Positions 34,460 through 44,462 are shown, counted from the first letter of the stretch. The stretch is DNA of 64,000 bases from Deltaproteobacteria bacterium (GCA_026995935.1 JALWNK010000058.1:25122-89121), one strand, 5' to 3'. Notes: generated from the letters alone by a model not told the origin. Numbers and translations: made by a program.

Positions 34460-34601
34460 TTTTTGTTACTTCCTGTTATATTAGCACCAAAATTCTTTCA
34501 GCAATCCATTATGACTATTTGTTCTGGACCTGTAAAGGGCCTTGCATCTGAGATACCTGGATTTGCAATTGTTAGTTTATTCAAAAAATGGAGGCAATGA
34601 A

Positions 34602-36185
34602 TTGCGCACCGCATTATCCGGTCACGCCCTGAGTATATTTTTCATTGTTCTGATAGTGGTGGCGTGTCCGGGAAATCTCCCAGCCAGTCAACAACAAATT
34701 GAAGGGCTTGTAGAGGATTACAGGCCCGTTTTGGCCACTGCAAAGCAGGAAAACAAGGGTCAGTTCCTGCTGGATAAGGGTGCGCAATCTGGCATAAAGC
34801 CGGGAGACCTGTTTTCTTTAGTAGGCAAGGGAAGGCCAATTTACCTTCCTGGAACAAAAAGGATGCTTGGCTATGAAGACAAGGTGGTGGGCAAGTGCAG
34901 GATTGTAAGAGTCCAGAAGGATTCATCCTTATGTGAAGTGTATTCTGTTTTTGGAAATCTTTCGCCAAATTTGAAGGCCCTCAGGTTTAGCAATATGAGG
35001 GCGGCCTTTTTCCTGGACGGGCGGCTGGTGTCCCCGGTCTTTTCCACCTATTCGCTTGAGAAGCTCCTGCCCAATCTAGAATGGATAAAACCTGCAAGAG
35101 GCCCCCTTCCTGTTCCAACTAAGAGCTCCATGGAGGCCTTTGGCATAGACCTGGTGTTTGAGCTTAAGGACGATACCCTCCATGTGTATGGGCCTGACAT
35201 GAAAGAAATTTCCTCGTACGAGATGGTTCCTGTATCTGGGCCGCCCCTGCACGAGTCGAAAGAGACCGGGCATGCCATCACTGTACCAGGATTGGAACAG
35301 GCGCCCAAAACATTTGATTTTAAAGAGGCCGTCCCTGTTGGAACACTTTCCGAGAAGGTTCTCCAGGTTGCAGTAACGGATCTTGACGGAGACGGAAAAC
35401 AGGAAATCATCTACCTCCTGGCAAACGGGCTTGGAGTTGCACCATACAGGCGTGAAGGCCGGGCAATTTTCTATCGCTTCGGCGACTTTGAATGCCCATG
35501 CAGTTTTTCCTGTTCCAGAGGCTGGCTGGTTCTGAACCTGACCATAAAAGGAGCAGGTCTCACCTCCAAGTTATTCAGTTACAAAAAGGGGAGGCTTAAT
35601 CTCGTGCAGGACGAGATTAACCTATGGCTTTCCTTTGTTCAGGCAGCATGCGGGCAGAAAACCCCTGTGCTTATGGGGCAGGAGTTTGAAAAGGAACGAT
35701 TCAGGGGAGAGCGCATTTTCAGGCTGAATCCCACAGATCAGGGTTTGGAGTACGTTGAACAGGCAGATTTCCCCAGTGATTTTAACATTGACAGTGTAGC
35801 TTCTACAGAGGTCAATGGTACCTGTGTCATTTTGTATGTAAGCTTTGACGGGTTCTTTAAGGTCTTTGGAAATGGTTCCCATATATGGACCTCTCTGTTT
35901 CCTGTTGTTCCGGAAAGGCCTTGCTGTGGTCCTCAAAAAGCGGATTTTCTTAAGATTGGAAAGGGCCTTGTTTTTAATGGGGCTATTCCCGGAGAAAGGG
36001 GAAGGGGCGTAAGCGGTCTTTACTACCTGTCTTTATCAGATGGTTACCGTTTTTTCAGGGCGGATTCCCACCTCAAGGGCTCCATATGTGGCGTGTCAAT
36101 GACGTCAAAGTCCGTTATAATAGGAGTCACTGAAGAAACCCAAAAAGGTTGGAGAACCTATCTCTACAAGTTTCCCATTCCTTGA
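34602..36185 (+). CDS. Secreted protein with a calcium-type DxDGDG repeat motif
   Basis: I assign the start to TTG at 34602 because GGAGG lies seven bases before it and the product then opens with a signal peptide (ALSIFFIVLIVVACPGNLPAS). The mature part is about 500 residues. Residues near 265 read VTDLDGDGKQEIIYL, the metal-binding loop of FG-GAP/VCBS beta-propellers, suggesting a propeller-like fold, although only one such loop is obvious. An early segment (LLDKGAQSGIKPGDLFSLVG) resembles a small beta-barrel seen in exported proteins. The stop is 12 bases before miaB. No function is recognised; a periplasmic or surface location is likely. Confidence 0.65.
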   Translation: MRTALSGHALSIFFIVLIVVACPGNLPASQQQIEGLVEDYRPVLATAKQENKGQFLLDKGAQSGIKPGDLFSLVGKGRPIYLPGTKRMLGYEDKVVGKCRIVRVQKDSSLCEVYSVFGNLSPNLKALRFSNMRAAFFLDGRLVSPVFSTYSLEKLLPNLEWIKPARGPLPVPTKSSMEAFGIDLVFELKDDTLHVYGPDMKEISSYEMVPVSGPPLHESKETGHAITVPGLEQAPKTFDFKEAVPVGTLSEKVLQVAVTDLDGDGKQEIIYLLANGLGVAPYRREGRAIFYRFGDFECPCSFSCSRGWLVLNLTIKGAGLTSKLFSYKKGRLNLVQDEINLWLSFVQAACGQKTPVLMGQEFEKERFRGERIFRLNPTDQGLEYVEQADFPSDFNIDSVASTEVNGTCVILYVSFDGFFKVFGNGSHIWTSLFPVVPERPCCGPQKADFLKIGKGLVFNGAIPGERGRGVSGLYYLSLSDGYRFFRADSHLKGSICGVSMTSKSVIIGVTEETQKGWRTYLYKFPIP

Positions 36186-36197
36186 GGACCTATCACC

Positions 36198-37553
36198 ATG
36201 AAAAGTCTTGTTAGAGAAAAAGACGAAATATCAGAAAAGTCTGCGCCCAGAAGGCTCCATATTGTAACATTTGGGTGCCAGATGAACGAATACGACTCTC
36301 AGCGAATGGCCCAAATGCTTATGGGTCGCTATTGTCTGACCCCCTTTCCAGAAGAGGCAGACCTTATAATTGTAAACACTTGCTCAATCAGGGAGAAGGC
36401 AGAACACAAGCTCTACAGTCTTTTAGGAAGACTGAAAGGCCTTAAAAAGCGCAACCCGGCCCTAAAGATTGGAGTGGCAGGATGCGTTGCCCAGCAGCTT
36501 GGTGAAATGCTTTTTGTAAAGGCCCCCTATGTGGATTTTGTCATGGGGCCCCAGGGGCTCTACGATATCGTCAATATTGTGAAAGGGCTTGATGAAGGCG
36601 GAGAAAGGCTAGTAAGAGTTGACCTTGATAATGATTTTGATATCCCACATGTAGAGGCTCCCCTTCCCAAAAAGGGGGAGGTTCGGGCGTTTGTAACCAT
36701 AATGCAGGGTTGCGACAATTTCTGCACATACTGCATTGTTCCCTTTGTAAGGGGCAGGGAGATAAGCAGGCCCTCAGAAGATATTTTGAGGGAAATAGGC
36801 TCATTGGTTGATCAGGGGGTGAGGGATATCACCCTGCTTGGTCAAAACGTTAACTCCTACGGGAAAAAATCTCCCAAAGGCGTTGATTTTCCTGGCCTTC
36901 TCAAGGAGATAGACAGTGCCTTTCCGGACATTAGGCTTCGTTTCACCACCAGTCATCCAAAGGATCTTTCAAACGAGCTTATAGAGTGCTTTGGAAGGCT
37001 TGAAACCCTCTGCGAGCACCTGCACCTTCCAGTCCAGTCCGGCTCTGATAAGATATTAAAACGCATGAACAGGCGTTACAGCAGGGCCCAGTATCTCCAG
37101 AAGGTGGAAAAACTCAGAAGTGTGTGCCCCGATATCACCATAACCACTGATCTCATTGTGGGCTTCCCGGGAGAAACCGAGGAGGATTTCCGCCAGACCA
37201 TGTCCCTTTTGGAAGAGGTGCGTTTTGATCAGGCCTTTGCCTTCAAGTACTCTGAAAGGCCAGGCACTGCTGCAGCCAGGTTTCAGGAAAAGGTGCCAGA
37301 AGATGTGAAGTCCAGGCGTCTTACCGAGCTTCTCAAGATACAGAATCGGATAGGGCTTGAACAGTACCGCCGTTTTGAGAACAGGATCTGCGAGGTGCTG
37401 GTTGAGTCTTTTAGAGATTCAGGGATTACCGCAAGAACCCGGGGAAACCATGTCGTAAACATGGAAGGGGCAGGCGGCCTTGTTGGACAGCTCATAAATG
37501 TTTACATTGAAAGGGCATGTCACCATTCCTTAATTGGAAGAATTGTACACTAA
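36198..37553 (+). CDS. miaB: tRNA-2-methylthio-N6-dimethylallyladenosine synthase MiaB
   Basis: The 451-residue protein has the methylthiotransferase layout: the N-terminal domain with TFGCQMNEYDSQRM, NTCSIREKAEHK and GCVAQQ holding three Cys for the auxiliary cluster, the radical SAM motif CDNFCTYCIVPF, LGQNVNSYG, HLPVQSGSDKIL and TTDLIVGFPGETEEDF, and a C-terminal TRAM domain (about 380-445). NVNSYG and the overall pattern fit MiaB rather than RimO or MtaB. It inserts a methylthio group at C2 of i6A37 in tRNAs. GAGGA precedes the ATG. Confidence 0.95.
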   Translation: MKSLVREKDEISEKSAPRRLHIVTFGCQMNEYDSQRMAQMLMGRYCLTPFPEEADLIIVNTCSIREKAEHKLYSLLGRLKGLKKRNPALKIGVAGCVAQQLGEMLFVKAPYVDFVMGPQGLYDIVNIVKGLDEGGERLVRVDLDNDFDIPHVEAPLPKKGEVRAFVTIMQGCDNFCTYCIVPFVRGREISRPSEDILREIGSLVDQGVRDITLLGQNVNSYGKKSPKGVDFPGLLKEIDSAFPDIRLRFTTSHPKDLSNELIECFGRLETLCEHLHLPVQSGSDKILKRMNRRYSRAQYLQKVEKLRSVCPDITITTDLIVGFPGETEEDFRQTMSLLEEVRFDQAFAFKYSERPGTAAARFQEKVPEDVKSRRLTELLKIQNRIGLEQYRRFENRICEVLVESFRDSGITARTRGNHVVNMEGAGGLVGQLINVYIERACHHSLIGRIVH

Positions 37554-37568
37554 CGAGGTATTCGTGCC

Positions 37569-38075
37569 ATGACTGCAATAAAGATGACGATTCATGCAAT
37601 AACCCTTGATCCCCAGTCCAATTCCCCCATCCTTATCCTCAAGGAGGAGGGGGGTGAAAGGACTCTTCCCATATGGATAGGTCTGCTTGAGGCAACCGCC
37701 ATTGCCACGGAGATGGAGAAACTGGAGTTTGCCCGGCCCATGACCCACGATCTGGCAGTGAATCTCTTAAAGGCGGCAGGGGTAAGGCTTGTGCGCATAG
37801 ATGTCACGGAACTAAAGGACAACACCTACTATGCGGAGATAACCCTTGACACGGGAGATAAGCTGGTTCGTGTGGACTCAAGGCCCAGTGACGCAGTTGC
37901 CCTGGCCTTAAGGGCAGGGGCAGACATCTTTGTGAACGAGGAGGTGCTTAAATCAGCCACCAAGGTGGAACCACAGCCCACTGTGGTTACTGGGGATGCA
38001 AGCGAAAAAGACGAGGACAAGTGGAACAAGATACTTGAAGAGCTTGATCCCAGTGCCTTTAAGTACAAGATGTAA
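37569..38075 (+). CDS. DUF151 bifunctional nuclease family protein
   Basis: The 168-residue protein belongs to the DUF151/BFN family: LPIWIGLLEATAIATEMEK, RPMTHDLAVNLLKAAG, DNTYYAEITLD and VDSRPSDAVALALRAGADIFVNEEVL are family blocks. Members are compact proteins with reported DNase and RNase activity in plants and a Mycobacterium homologue of uncertain role. It is 15 bases after miaB with GAGG upstream, so probably co-transcribed; this miaB-DUF151 pairing is commonly seen in Deltaproteobacteria as far as I recall. The acidic tail after 140 is variable. Confidence 0.9.
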   Translation: MTAIKMTIHAITLDPQSNSPILILKEEGGERTLPIWIGLLEATAIATEMEKLEFARPMTHDLAVNLLKAAGVRLVRIDVTELKDNTYYAEITLDTGDKLVRVDSRPSDAVALALRAGADIFVNEEVLKSATKVEPQPTVVTGDASEKDEDKWNKILEELDPSAFKYKM

Positions 38076-38090
38076 CCGTTAAAGTGGCTG

Positions 38091-38999
38091 TCAGGGGGCA
38101 TTTTTTACTGCCCTCAGGCACTCTGATACTGGCCTATAATTGAGAGGGGCAGACCAGCCAGCAATCTTGGCTCTACGTGCCGCCTGGTCGTTTGGCTTCA
38201 TTGCCCTTAGGGCCTGTGATACCGCCTGGACTATTTCCGGATTTGTAAATTTGAGGCTGGCAAAGGGCCATTCTGGATAAAGAACCGTGGAATGGATGAA
38301 AGGAAATGAATCCTTGACCCGGTCTATTATCCTGAAGTCCTTCAATCTGATCTTTCCCTCTGCAGCCATACGTTCCAGGGTGTCCGATCTGACTGTGCCT
38401 GCCTCAACTATCCCGTCTCTTACTGCATAAACCACCGCGTCATGGGTGCCTCCTTCAAGTAGTTTCCTGAAGTCTTCAAATGGATTTATCCCCCTGTCAA
38501 GAAAGTGTTTGAAGGCCATTTGCGCCCCGCCGAAGGATGTCATCTTGACGCACATAAAGGAGGTTTCTCTAAGGTCCCTGCTTTTTTCGATACTGCTGTC
38601 ATTCCTTGTGAAGATTACCCCCCCAAACCTGTTCAGGGGCATGCCCTGTCTGTAGTTCACCAGGCTGGCAATGGCCTTGACGCCAAATTTCTTGTGTAGG
38701 ACCACGAAAAAGCCTGGGTTTGTAAGGATAAAATCGATTTTTCTGAGGGAGACAGACGAAAATATTTCGTCAAAGGCCAAGGGCACCAGGATGAAATCGT
38801 GTCCGGTCTTGGCAGAAAGATATTTCATGTGGGCAGACCACTTCTCCATGGCCTTTGGCTTGCCTCTTTTGGCCAGAACGCCCACCTTGAAGGTCTTTCC
38901 TGCCAAGGACAGAGAGGGAAAAGAACAAAGGATGAGACAAAAAATAGACAAAAGGAACATCAATTTCTTGTTGAATTTCAATGTGTCGCCTCCGTGCAC
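38091..38999 (-). CDS. PhnD-like periplasmic substrate-binding protein
   Basis: The 302-residue protein has a signal peptide (LMFLLSIFCLILCSFPSLSLAG) and a PhnD/phosphonate-type binding fold: FKVGVLAKRGKPKAMEKWSAHMKYL, FILTNPGFFVVLHKKFGVKAIASL, FGGVIFTRNDSSI, VKMTSFGGAQMAFKHFLDRGI. Such proteins bind phosphonate, phosphite or other oxyanions, or serve as sensor domains. No permease or ATPase gene is near. It is divergent from a chemoreceptor gene and is paralogous to the binding protein on the other side of it (41596-42507); both share the VGVLAKRG or IGILAKRG opening. The shared context argues for signal perception rather than import. Confidence 0.85.
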   Translation of the reverse strand: MHGGDTLKFNKKLMFLLSIFCLILCSFPSLSLAGKTFKVGVLAKRGKPKAMEKWSAHMKYLSAKTGHDFILVPLAFDEIFSSVSLRKIDFILTNPGFFVVLHKKFGVKAIASLVNYRQGMPLNRFGGVIFTRNDSSIEKSRDLRETSFMCVKMTSFGGAQMAFKHFLDRGINPFEDFRKLLEGGTHDAVVYAVRDGIVEAGTVRSDTLERMAAEGKIRLKDFRIIDRVKDSFPFIHSTVLYPEWPFASLKFTNPEIVQAVSQALRAMKPNDQAARRAKIAGWSAPLNYRPVSECLRAVKNAP

Positions 39000-39219
39000 C
39001 TTTTAAGAAAGATCATTGCAATAATTCCATGATATTGGAATCGGAATAAATCCCGTAGAAATACAATTTGGTACCTGAATTTTTCGGGCATGGGCCAATA
39101 TCGACTCCTTGCAGTAGGCTCCTGGCACCCCTCTGGGTAGGCTTTGGGGATTTTTTAATACCAATATTTACCTTCATGCAAAATTTGGCCGATATAGATT
39201 TCCAGAAGGGAGACCATTA

Positions 39220-41583
39220 ATGACAAAAAATAAAAGCATGAGTAGTTGGAGTGTCAGGACCAAGGTTTTGGTTACAATGTTGTTTTTTCTGGCCGCCTAT
39301 GGAACGATCCAGGCGTACACCTACTTTTCCCAACAAAATACCCTTAAAAAGGATGGCCAAAAGACCGTTGTCACAGAGACCAGGGCGTTAGCCTCCTCTG
39401 TAAGGACATTTCTAAAAGATAGGGCAAATAACCTCAAAATACTTTCCAATATAGACATAGTGAAACTTGCCCTGGAAATAGGAGGCGGCCAGGCTGGTAC
39501 GGATAAATTCCTTGACCATTTTGCAAGCCAGGACCCCTACTTCGACGTAATTGCCGTTACCAACAAAGGTGGCCGCGTACTTGCCGGCAGCAGCCCGGAT
39601 CTCATTGGCAAGAATCTTAGCACCCAACCATGGTTCCAGATAGATGATGCGGAAGCCTGTACGTTGCACGCCCCCATCAGACGCCTTGACTATTCACGCC
39701 CAGGCGGGAAATGGGCAGCAGTATTCGTTACTCCTATATTGTCAGATGGCAGGCTTGCAGGGAGCCTGGTGGGTTTTGTCAACTGGGATGCCCTGTCAAG
39801 TGTATTTACCAGCGGCATATCAAATACCAGATTAATGAATGGAAACGCCTATATAGTAGACAGTAGTGGGCGCATAATATGGCACAGTCAGGGCACACAT
39901 ACCAACCAGACCATCACCCAAACGGGGCGACAGGTTATTAAGGAGTATGGACAGGGCATCGCTGAGATAAAGTCGGACAGGCGTTATCTGGCATGCACTC
40001 TGCCGGTTGGAAAGTTACCCGAACTTTCCTCGCTTAACTGGAAGGCAGTTGTGGAGATCCCTACTTCCACACTCTTTGCAGTCCTGAACAATATAATGAA
40101 GCAGCAACTGGTTACCATTTTCTTCGTTTTCCTGTTTCTCATGGTTTTTGCCTTTCTCATTGACAAAAACGTGGTCAGGCCCATTGTTGGAACCGCATCG
40201 GCCTTTAACAAGGCTGCCAGGGATATGGATCTCACCATTAGTCTGCCAGTAATGAGTGGTGACGAGGTTGGCACCATGGCCAGGGCCTTGAATGGCTTTC
40301 TCCGTGCCCTGAGAAATACCTTTGAAAGGATTGCCAGTGCTACGGGCGCCTTCAGGAAGGCAAGTAAGGAGGTGCACGATGTATCTCAAAAGATAGTTGA
40401 CAGCGCTGGCGCGCAGGCAAACCGTGTCAAAAAGGTAATGCAGAGGACCATACAGATGGGAAAAACAGCCGAAGAGGTGGCAGATCATGCCGAATCCTCT
40501 GCGGAACTGGCCCTTGAGGGAGCGGCTATTGTGGAAGGATCTGCCAAGAACAGTGACGAGATCGTCTCTGTTTCCACCAAGAACATGGAGGGCGCCAGAA
40601 AAGCCATGGAGATAGTGGGCAAGATGGGTAAGACGGCCCTTGAGGTCCAGGGCAGCGCAAAGATACAGCTTGATTCCTCCGCAAGGACAGCCAAGGAGTT
40701 GAAAATAATGACCCAGAAGCTGCACGATATGGCGGATCAGGCAAATCATTCATTGAAACAGGCTCAACATGTTCTTGAGACTGCCAGGGCAGGAAGCATA
40801 TCCATGGATGAGACGGTTAAGGGTATGATGGCAATAACAAAAAGCTCGGAAAGGATGAAGGAGATAGTTGAGCTGATTTCAGATATTGCAGAACAGACCA
40901 ACCTCCTTGCCCTTAATGCATCCATTGAGTCTGCCAGAGCAGGTGAACATGGCAGGGGCTTTGCCGTTGTTGCAGAGGAGATCAGGAAACTGGCCGAGAA
41001 GACCCATGAGTCCACCATGGAAATTACGGCCCTCATCCAGGAGACGTCTGACAACATCTCCAATGGTATGGAGCTTACCCACAAGAGCGCGGACTCTCTG
41101 GAAAATATCATTGACAGTATTGAGAAAAGTAACGACGTGATTATAAAGATTGCCGATGTTTCGCAGGAACAGGCCAACGAAATCTCCCGTCTTATTGATT
41201 ATACAGACGAGCTGACGCGTCACGCATCCAACATTGTGGAGATGACCACTAAGCAGGTAGAACGCAGGCAGATTGTGGAAGACGCCATCAGTGGCCTTCT
41301 CAAGTATAGCAAGGCCATTGTTGATATAGCAAACACCGGAAACCTCACTACCAAGCAGGCAGTCGAGATCATAAGGAAGATTGTTGTCAACTCTACAAAG
41401 ATTACGGATAAGACGGCCCTGCAAAGGGAAAGGAGTGAGGCCTTGAGAACGCTTATGCAGGAGACAGCAGAGGTTGCGGTAGACAATGCCAAAGGTGCCA
41501 AGGCTGCTCTTGATGCCATGGATCAGCTTCTTGCTAAGGCAGAGGAGGCAGAAAGGGAGATCAAGCGCTTCAGGCTCCACTAG
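39220..41583 (+). CDS. Methyl-accepting chemotaxis protein with Cache-type sensor
   Basis: The 787-residue receptor has a first membrane helix (about 14-30), a dCache-like periplasmic sensor of about 260 residues ([52 protein letters not shown]), a second helix (about 290-315, [15 protein letters not shown]), a HAMP segment ([22 protein letters not shown]), and a long signalling region. Its tip reads [40 protein letters not shown], the CheA/CheW contact. AAGGGAGA precedes the ATG. A PhnD-like gene begins 12 bases after its stop, which suggests that this binding protein may feed ligand information to the receptor. Confidence 0.95.
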   Translation: MTKNKSMSSWSVRTKVLVTMLFFLAAYGTIQAYTYFSQQNTLKKDGQKTVVTETRALASSVRTFLKDRANNLKILSNIDIVKLALEIGGGQAGTDKFLDHFASQDPYFDVIAVTNKGGRVLAGSSPDLIGKNLSTQPWFQIDDAEACTLHAPIRRLDYSRPGGKWAAVFVTPILSDGRLAGSLVGFVNWDALSSVFTSGISNTRLMNGNAYIVDSSGRIIWHSQGTHTNQTITQTGRQVIKEYGQGIAEIKSDRRYLACTLPVGKLPELSSLNWKAVVEIPTSTLFAVLNNIMKQQLVTIFFVFLFLMVFAFLIDKNVVRPIVGTASAFNKAARDMDLTISLPVMSGDEVGTMARALNGFLRALRNTFERIASATGAFRKASKEVHDVSQKIVDSAGAQANRVKKVMQRTIQMGKTAEEVADHAESSAELALEGAAIVEGSAKNSDEIVSVSTKNMEGARKAMEIVGKMGKTALEVQGSAKIQLDSSARTAKELKIMTQKLHDMADQANHSLKQAQHVLETARAGSISMDETVKGMMAITKSSERMKEIVELISDIAEQTNLLALNASIESARAGEHGRGFAVVAEEIRKLAEKTHESTMEITALIQETSDNISNGMELTHKSADSLENIIDSIEKSNDVIIKIADVSQEQANEISRLIDYTDELTRHASNIVEMTTKQVERRQIVEDAISGLLKYSKAIVDIANTGNLTTKQAVEIIRKIVVNSTKITDKTALQRERSEALRTLMQETAEVAVDNAKGAKAALDAMDQLLAKAEEAEREIKRFRLH

Positions 41584-41595
41584 GGGGCAGCTCCC

Positions 41596-42507
41596 ATGTC
41601 TATCTTAACATCTAGAAGACATATTTTGGGCAGCAGGAAAGGGACAAGGGTTATGGTTCCTTTCCTGGTCATTCTCCTTTACTTTTTCGTTGGGATCACT
41701 TTAGCCCAGAAGGATGATGTGTCCATTGGTATACTGGCAAAAAGGGGCGCAAAGCAGGCGTTCCAGCGCTGGCAACCCCTGGCCAATTATCTATCAAAGG
41801 ACCTGGGGTTGTCCTTTAAGATTGTACCTTTGTCCTTTTCTCAATTAGAGAACTTTGTTGCCAATGGAAAGGTAGATCTGGTATTGGCCAATCAGGTATT
41901 TTTTATCAATTTGAAACGGCGGTTCGGTGCAAGCGCCCTTGCCACTGTGAAAAACAGGTACGGTGGTCCTTACATGGGCGGGGTTATTTTCGTAAGGAGC
42001 CAGTCTCGCATAAGGACCCTAGAACAGTTAAGGGGCAAGAAGATCGGAGTGGTGTCACTTAAATCTGCTGGCGGTTTTGTCATTCAGGCCTCGGAACTCA
42101 TGAAACATGGCGTAAATGTCATGAAGGATTGTCAGTTAAAGGTATTTAACAACCAGGATTACGTGGTCTATTCGGTGCTTAACGGCATAATGGATGCAGG
42201 TTTTGTGCGCACGGACCAGCTTGAATCAATGGTAAGGGAGAAAAAGATACGTCTTGACCAGTTTACAGTATTAAACAAGAGGACTTATCCTAATTTCAAG
42301 CTGTTGTGCAGCACCGCCCTGTGGCCAGCCTGGCCCCTTGCGGCTTCAAAGGGACTAAGCATTCAGTTGAAAAGGAGGATAACCTCATCCCTTGTAAACA
42401 TGCAACCAACCAGGTCCTTTAAAAGGGCCACCAGGATTTTGGGGTTCATACCGCCAGGAGACTACTCACCTGTAGAAGCGGCATTGCAAAGTCTGAACAT
42501 GCTGTAA
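41596..42507 (+). CDS. PhnD-like periplasmic substrate-binding protein, in operon with the chemoreceptor
   Basis: This 303-residue protein has an N-terminal hydrophobic segment (MVPFLVILLYFFVGITLAQ, a signal peptide or anchor) and the PhnD-type fold: VSIGILAKRGAKQAFQRWQPLANYL, LVLANQVFFINLKRRFGASALAT, RGKKIGVVSLKSAGGFVIQAS, and GIMDAGFVRTDQLESM. It parallels the product of 38091-38999 over its whole length. The gene starts 12 bases after the chemoreceptor stop, so it is almost certainly co-transcribed with it. No transporter is nearby. The ligand is unknown. Confidence 0.85.
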   Translation: MSILTSRRHILGSRKGTRVMVPFLVILLYFFVGITLAQKDDVSIGILAKRGAKQAFQRWQPLANYLSKDLGLSFKIVPLSFSQLENFVANGKVDLVLANQVFFINLKRRFGASALATVKNRYGGPYMGGVIFVRSQSRIRTLEQLRGKKIGVVSLKSAGGFVIQASELMKHGVNVMKDCQLKVFNNQDYVVYSVLNGIMDAGFVRTDQLESMVREKKIRLDQFTVLNKRTYPNFKLLCSTALWPAWPLAASKGLSIQLKRRITSSLVNMQPTRSFKRATRILGFIPPGDYSPVEAALQSLNML

Positions 42508-42792
42508 AAAAGTCAAAAAAGCCGCCTTTCACCTGTCAAGATTGTATTTTCAATGCTGAAAATGTCCGGATTATTGGCCCGATTCAGCTCCGAATACCAT
42601 ACCGCCTTGAACTCCCTTCATAAAATCCTATTGGTTGGAGGGGCAGGGGTTTTCTAGCTGCTTTCCCATAATTTTGAAGCACAATCGACTTTCCCCTCTT
42701 TTTTTTGTATCTTTTGGGTGCAGAGAGCTTGACGGGCCGGTAACTGCCAAATAAACAATCCGCAAGCTTTGATGTTCAAGGGGGAACTAGTC

Positions 42793-43455
42793 ATGTCGAT
42801 GTTTGACCTTCACTGTCACAGCCTTTTCAGCGATGGGGAACTACTGCCTTCAGAGCTCGTAAGAAGGCTCGAAGTCATGGGGTACGATGCGGTATGTATC
42901 ACAGACCACGCAGACGAGTCCAATTTCGAATTCATAATAACCCAGCTTAAGAAGGTGGTAAGGCCAATCAATGCAAACAGCAGGACAAAGCTTCTCTGCG
43001 GCATTGAACTCACCCATGTTCATCCTGCCAGAATAGCAGGCCTTACCAGCATGGCCAGGGATTTGGGAGCGGAAATAGTGGTCTGCCATGGAGAGACCAT
43101 TGTGGAGCCCGTAACTGCCGGCACCAACCGGGCGGCCATAGAGGCCGGCGTGGACATACTCGCCCACCCCGGTTTCATAGCCCATGAGGATGCGGCCCTT
43201 GCGAAGGAGAAGGGAGTGCGTCTAGAACTTTCTGGCAGAAAAGGCCACAGTCTCACCAACGGGCATGTTTTGAAGACAGCCCTTTCAGTTGGCGCCCCCT
43301 TGGTTATAAATTCCGATGGCCATTCACCTGGAGACTTTATGAGCAGGGAGCATGCGCGCTCTGTTGGAATGGGGGCCGGGATGAGCAAAGAGCAGGTGGA
43401 AGAGCTTTACCAGGAAAATTTCCAATGGCTTAAAACAAAAAGCAGGGAACTTTGA
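42793..43455 (+). CDS. PHP-domain phosphoesterase (histidinol-phosphatase-like)
   Basis: The 220-residue protein is a PHP-fold metal hydrolase: FDLHCHSLFSDGELLPSELV (H-x-H metal ligands), AVCITDHADESN, GIELTHVHP, GVDILAHPGF and VINSDGHSP supply the usual His/Asp/Glu set. Relatives dephosphorylate histidinol phosphate or act as nucleoside or DNA phosphoesterases; the substrate is undetermined. I chose ATG at 42793 because AAGGGGG lies just upstream; the frame is open eight codons further. The stop lies inside the terminator hairpin of the convergent lpxC. The 285 bases before the gene hold no recognised feature. Confidence 0.88.
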   Translation: MSMFDLHCHSLFSDGELLPSELVRRLEVMGYDAVCITDHADESNFEFIITQLKKVVRPINANSRTKLLCGIELTHVHPARIAGLTSMARDLGAEIVVCHGETIVEPVTAGTNRAAIEAGVDILAHPGFIAHEDAALAKEKGVRLELSGRKGHSLTNGHVLKTALSVGAPLVINSDGHSPGDFMSREHARSVGMGAGMSKEQVEELYQENFQWLKTKSREL

Positions 43456-43465
43456 CGTTCCCTGC
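43432..43465 (-). terminator. Rho-independent terminator of lpxC, overlapping the PHP gene end
   Basis: Read on the minus strand, GCAGGGAAC (43465-43457) pairs perfectly with GTTCCCTGC (43450-43442) and is followed by TTTTTGTTTTA. It lies 74 bases after the lpxC stop, so the lpxC transcript is antisense to the last codons of the PHP gene; the PHP stop codon TGA is in the loop. Confidence 0.82.
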
Positions 43466-43538
43466 CTGCCCAACCCTCCAGGTTTACCGGCCTCCAGGTA
43501 CCTCCTGCCTTAAGAAACCGGCTTTCCTGTTGGAAAAT

Positions 43539-44462
43539 TTATAACATGGCCCCTGCGCCAGCAGGTGCAATGTCCCTGTGCCATCTGGATACGGTTGCTT
43601 CCCCCACAAAGGAATCGGAGTACCTCCATGCAGACCTTGCGGCCATAAGGGCCTTTACTGCCTTGCAGTGAAGATCGTGGCCAGATTTTTCTGCAACCAC
43701 CTTGGCCCTGATCGGCGCACCAAGGAGATAAAGATCTCCGATTATGTCCAGGACCTTGTGGCGTACGAACTCGTCTGAAAACCTCAGCCCCTCATGGTTA
43801 AGGACAGACTGATCGCCTATGACAACGGCGTTTTCAAGGGATGCTCCAAGGGCCAGGCCATTTTTGTGAAGCATCTCAACCTCCTTTAAAAAACCGAAGG
43901 TCCTGGCCTTGGCAATGCGTTTTTCAAAGGTCTTTCTAGTAATTTCTGCCTTAAAGCGCTGTGCCATAATGACTGGGTGGGGGAAATCTATGGAAAAATC
44001 AACAAGAAAAGAGTGGTGAGGCAAGAATGTGACTTTTTTGTCATTCTCTTCTATGCTAATGGGCCTTATAACCTCAATAAACCTCCTGGGGCTGCCCTGG
44101 ATCTTGAGCCCTGCGTCCTTGAAAAGAAATACAAAAATGGCAGCGCTCCCATCCATTGCAGGAACCTCTGGACCGTCTATTTCAACGGTGGCGTTATCTA
44201 TGCCAAGGCCTGCAAAGGCGGCCATAAGGTGTTCTATGGTGGAGACTCGAAAGTCTTCCGTACCAATTGTGGTGGCGTGTATGCAGTTAATTACATTATC
44301 TAGTGTGGCCCTTACCTCCGGCTTGCCAGCAAGGTCTGTCCTCCTGAATCGGATTCCAGAGTCTGGTTTTGCAGGGTTCACCTTCATGGAGACCTTTGCG
44401 CCACAGTGAAGGCCTATCCCCTGGACCTCTACCGGTTTTTTTAATGTCCGCTGAAGTTTCAT
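43539..44462 (-). CDS. lpxC: UDP-3-O-acyl-N-acetylglucosamine deacetylase LpxC
   Basis: The 307-residue zinc amidase catalyses the committed step of lipid A synthesis in the cytoplasm. Signature elements are present: QRTLKKPVEVQGIGLHCG, VSTIEHLMAAFAGLGIDNATVEIDGPEVPAMDGSA (zinc His), and FVRHKVLDIIGDLYLLGAP (the second zinc His and Asp). Length is normal. The gene is alone, not in the usual cell-division cluster, with a terminator after it and 238 bases of upstream sequence. Presence of LpxC shows an outer membrane with lipid A. Confidence 0.95.
   Translation of the reverse strand: MKLQRTLKKPVEVQGIGLHCGAKVSMKVNPAKPDSGIRFRRTDLAGKPEVRATLDNVINCIHATTIGTEDFRVSTIEHLMAAFAGLGIDNATVEIDGPEVPAMDGSAAIFVFLFKDAGLKIQGSPRRFIEVIRPISIEENDKKVTFLPHHSFLVDFSIDFPHPVIMAQRFKAEITRKTFEKRIAKARTFGFLKEVEMLHKNGLALGASLENAVVIGDQSVLNHEGLRFSDEFVRHKVLDIIGDLYLLGAPIRAKVVAEKSGHDLHCKAVKALMAARSAWRYSDSFVGEATVSRWHRDIAPAGAGAML

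Noticed and set aside
40015..41580. Long minus-strand open frames opposite the chemoreceptor (up to 244 codons)
   Set aside because: They mirror the codon pattern of the receptor and have no recognisable domain or start signal.
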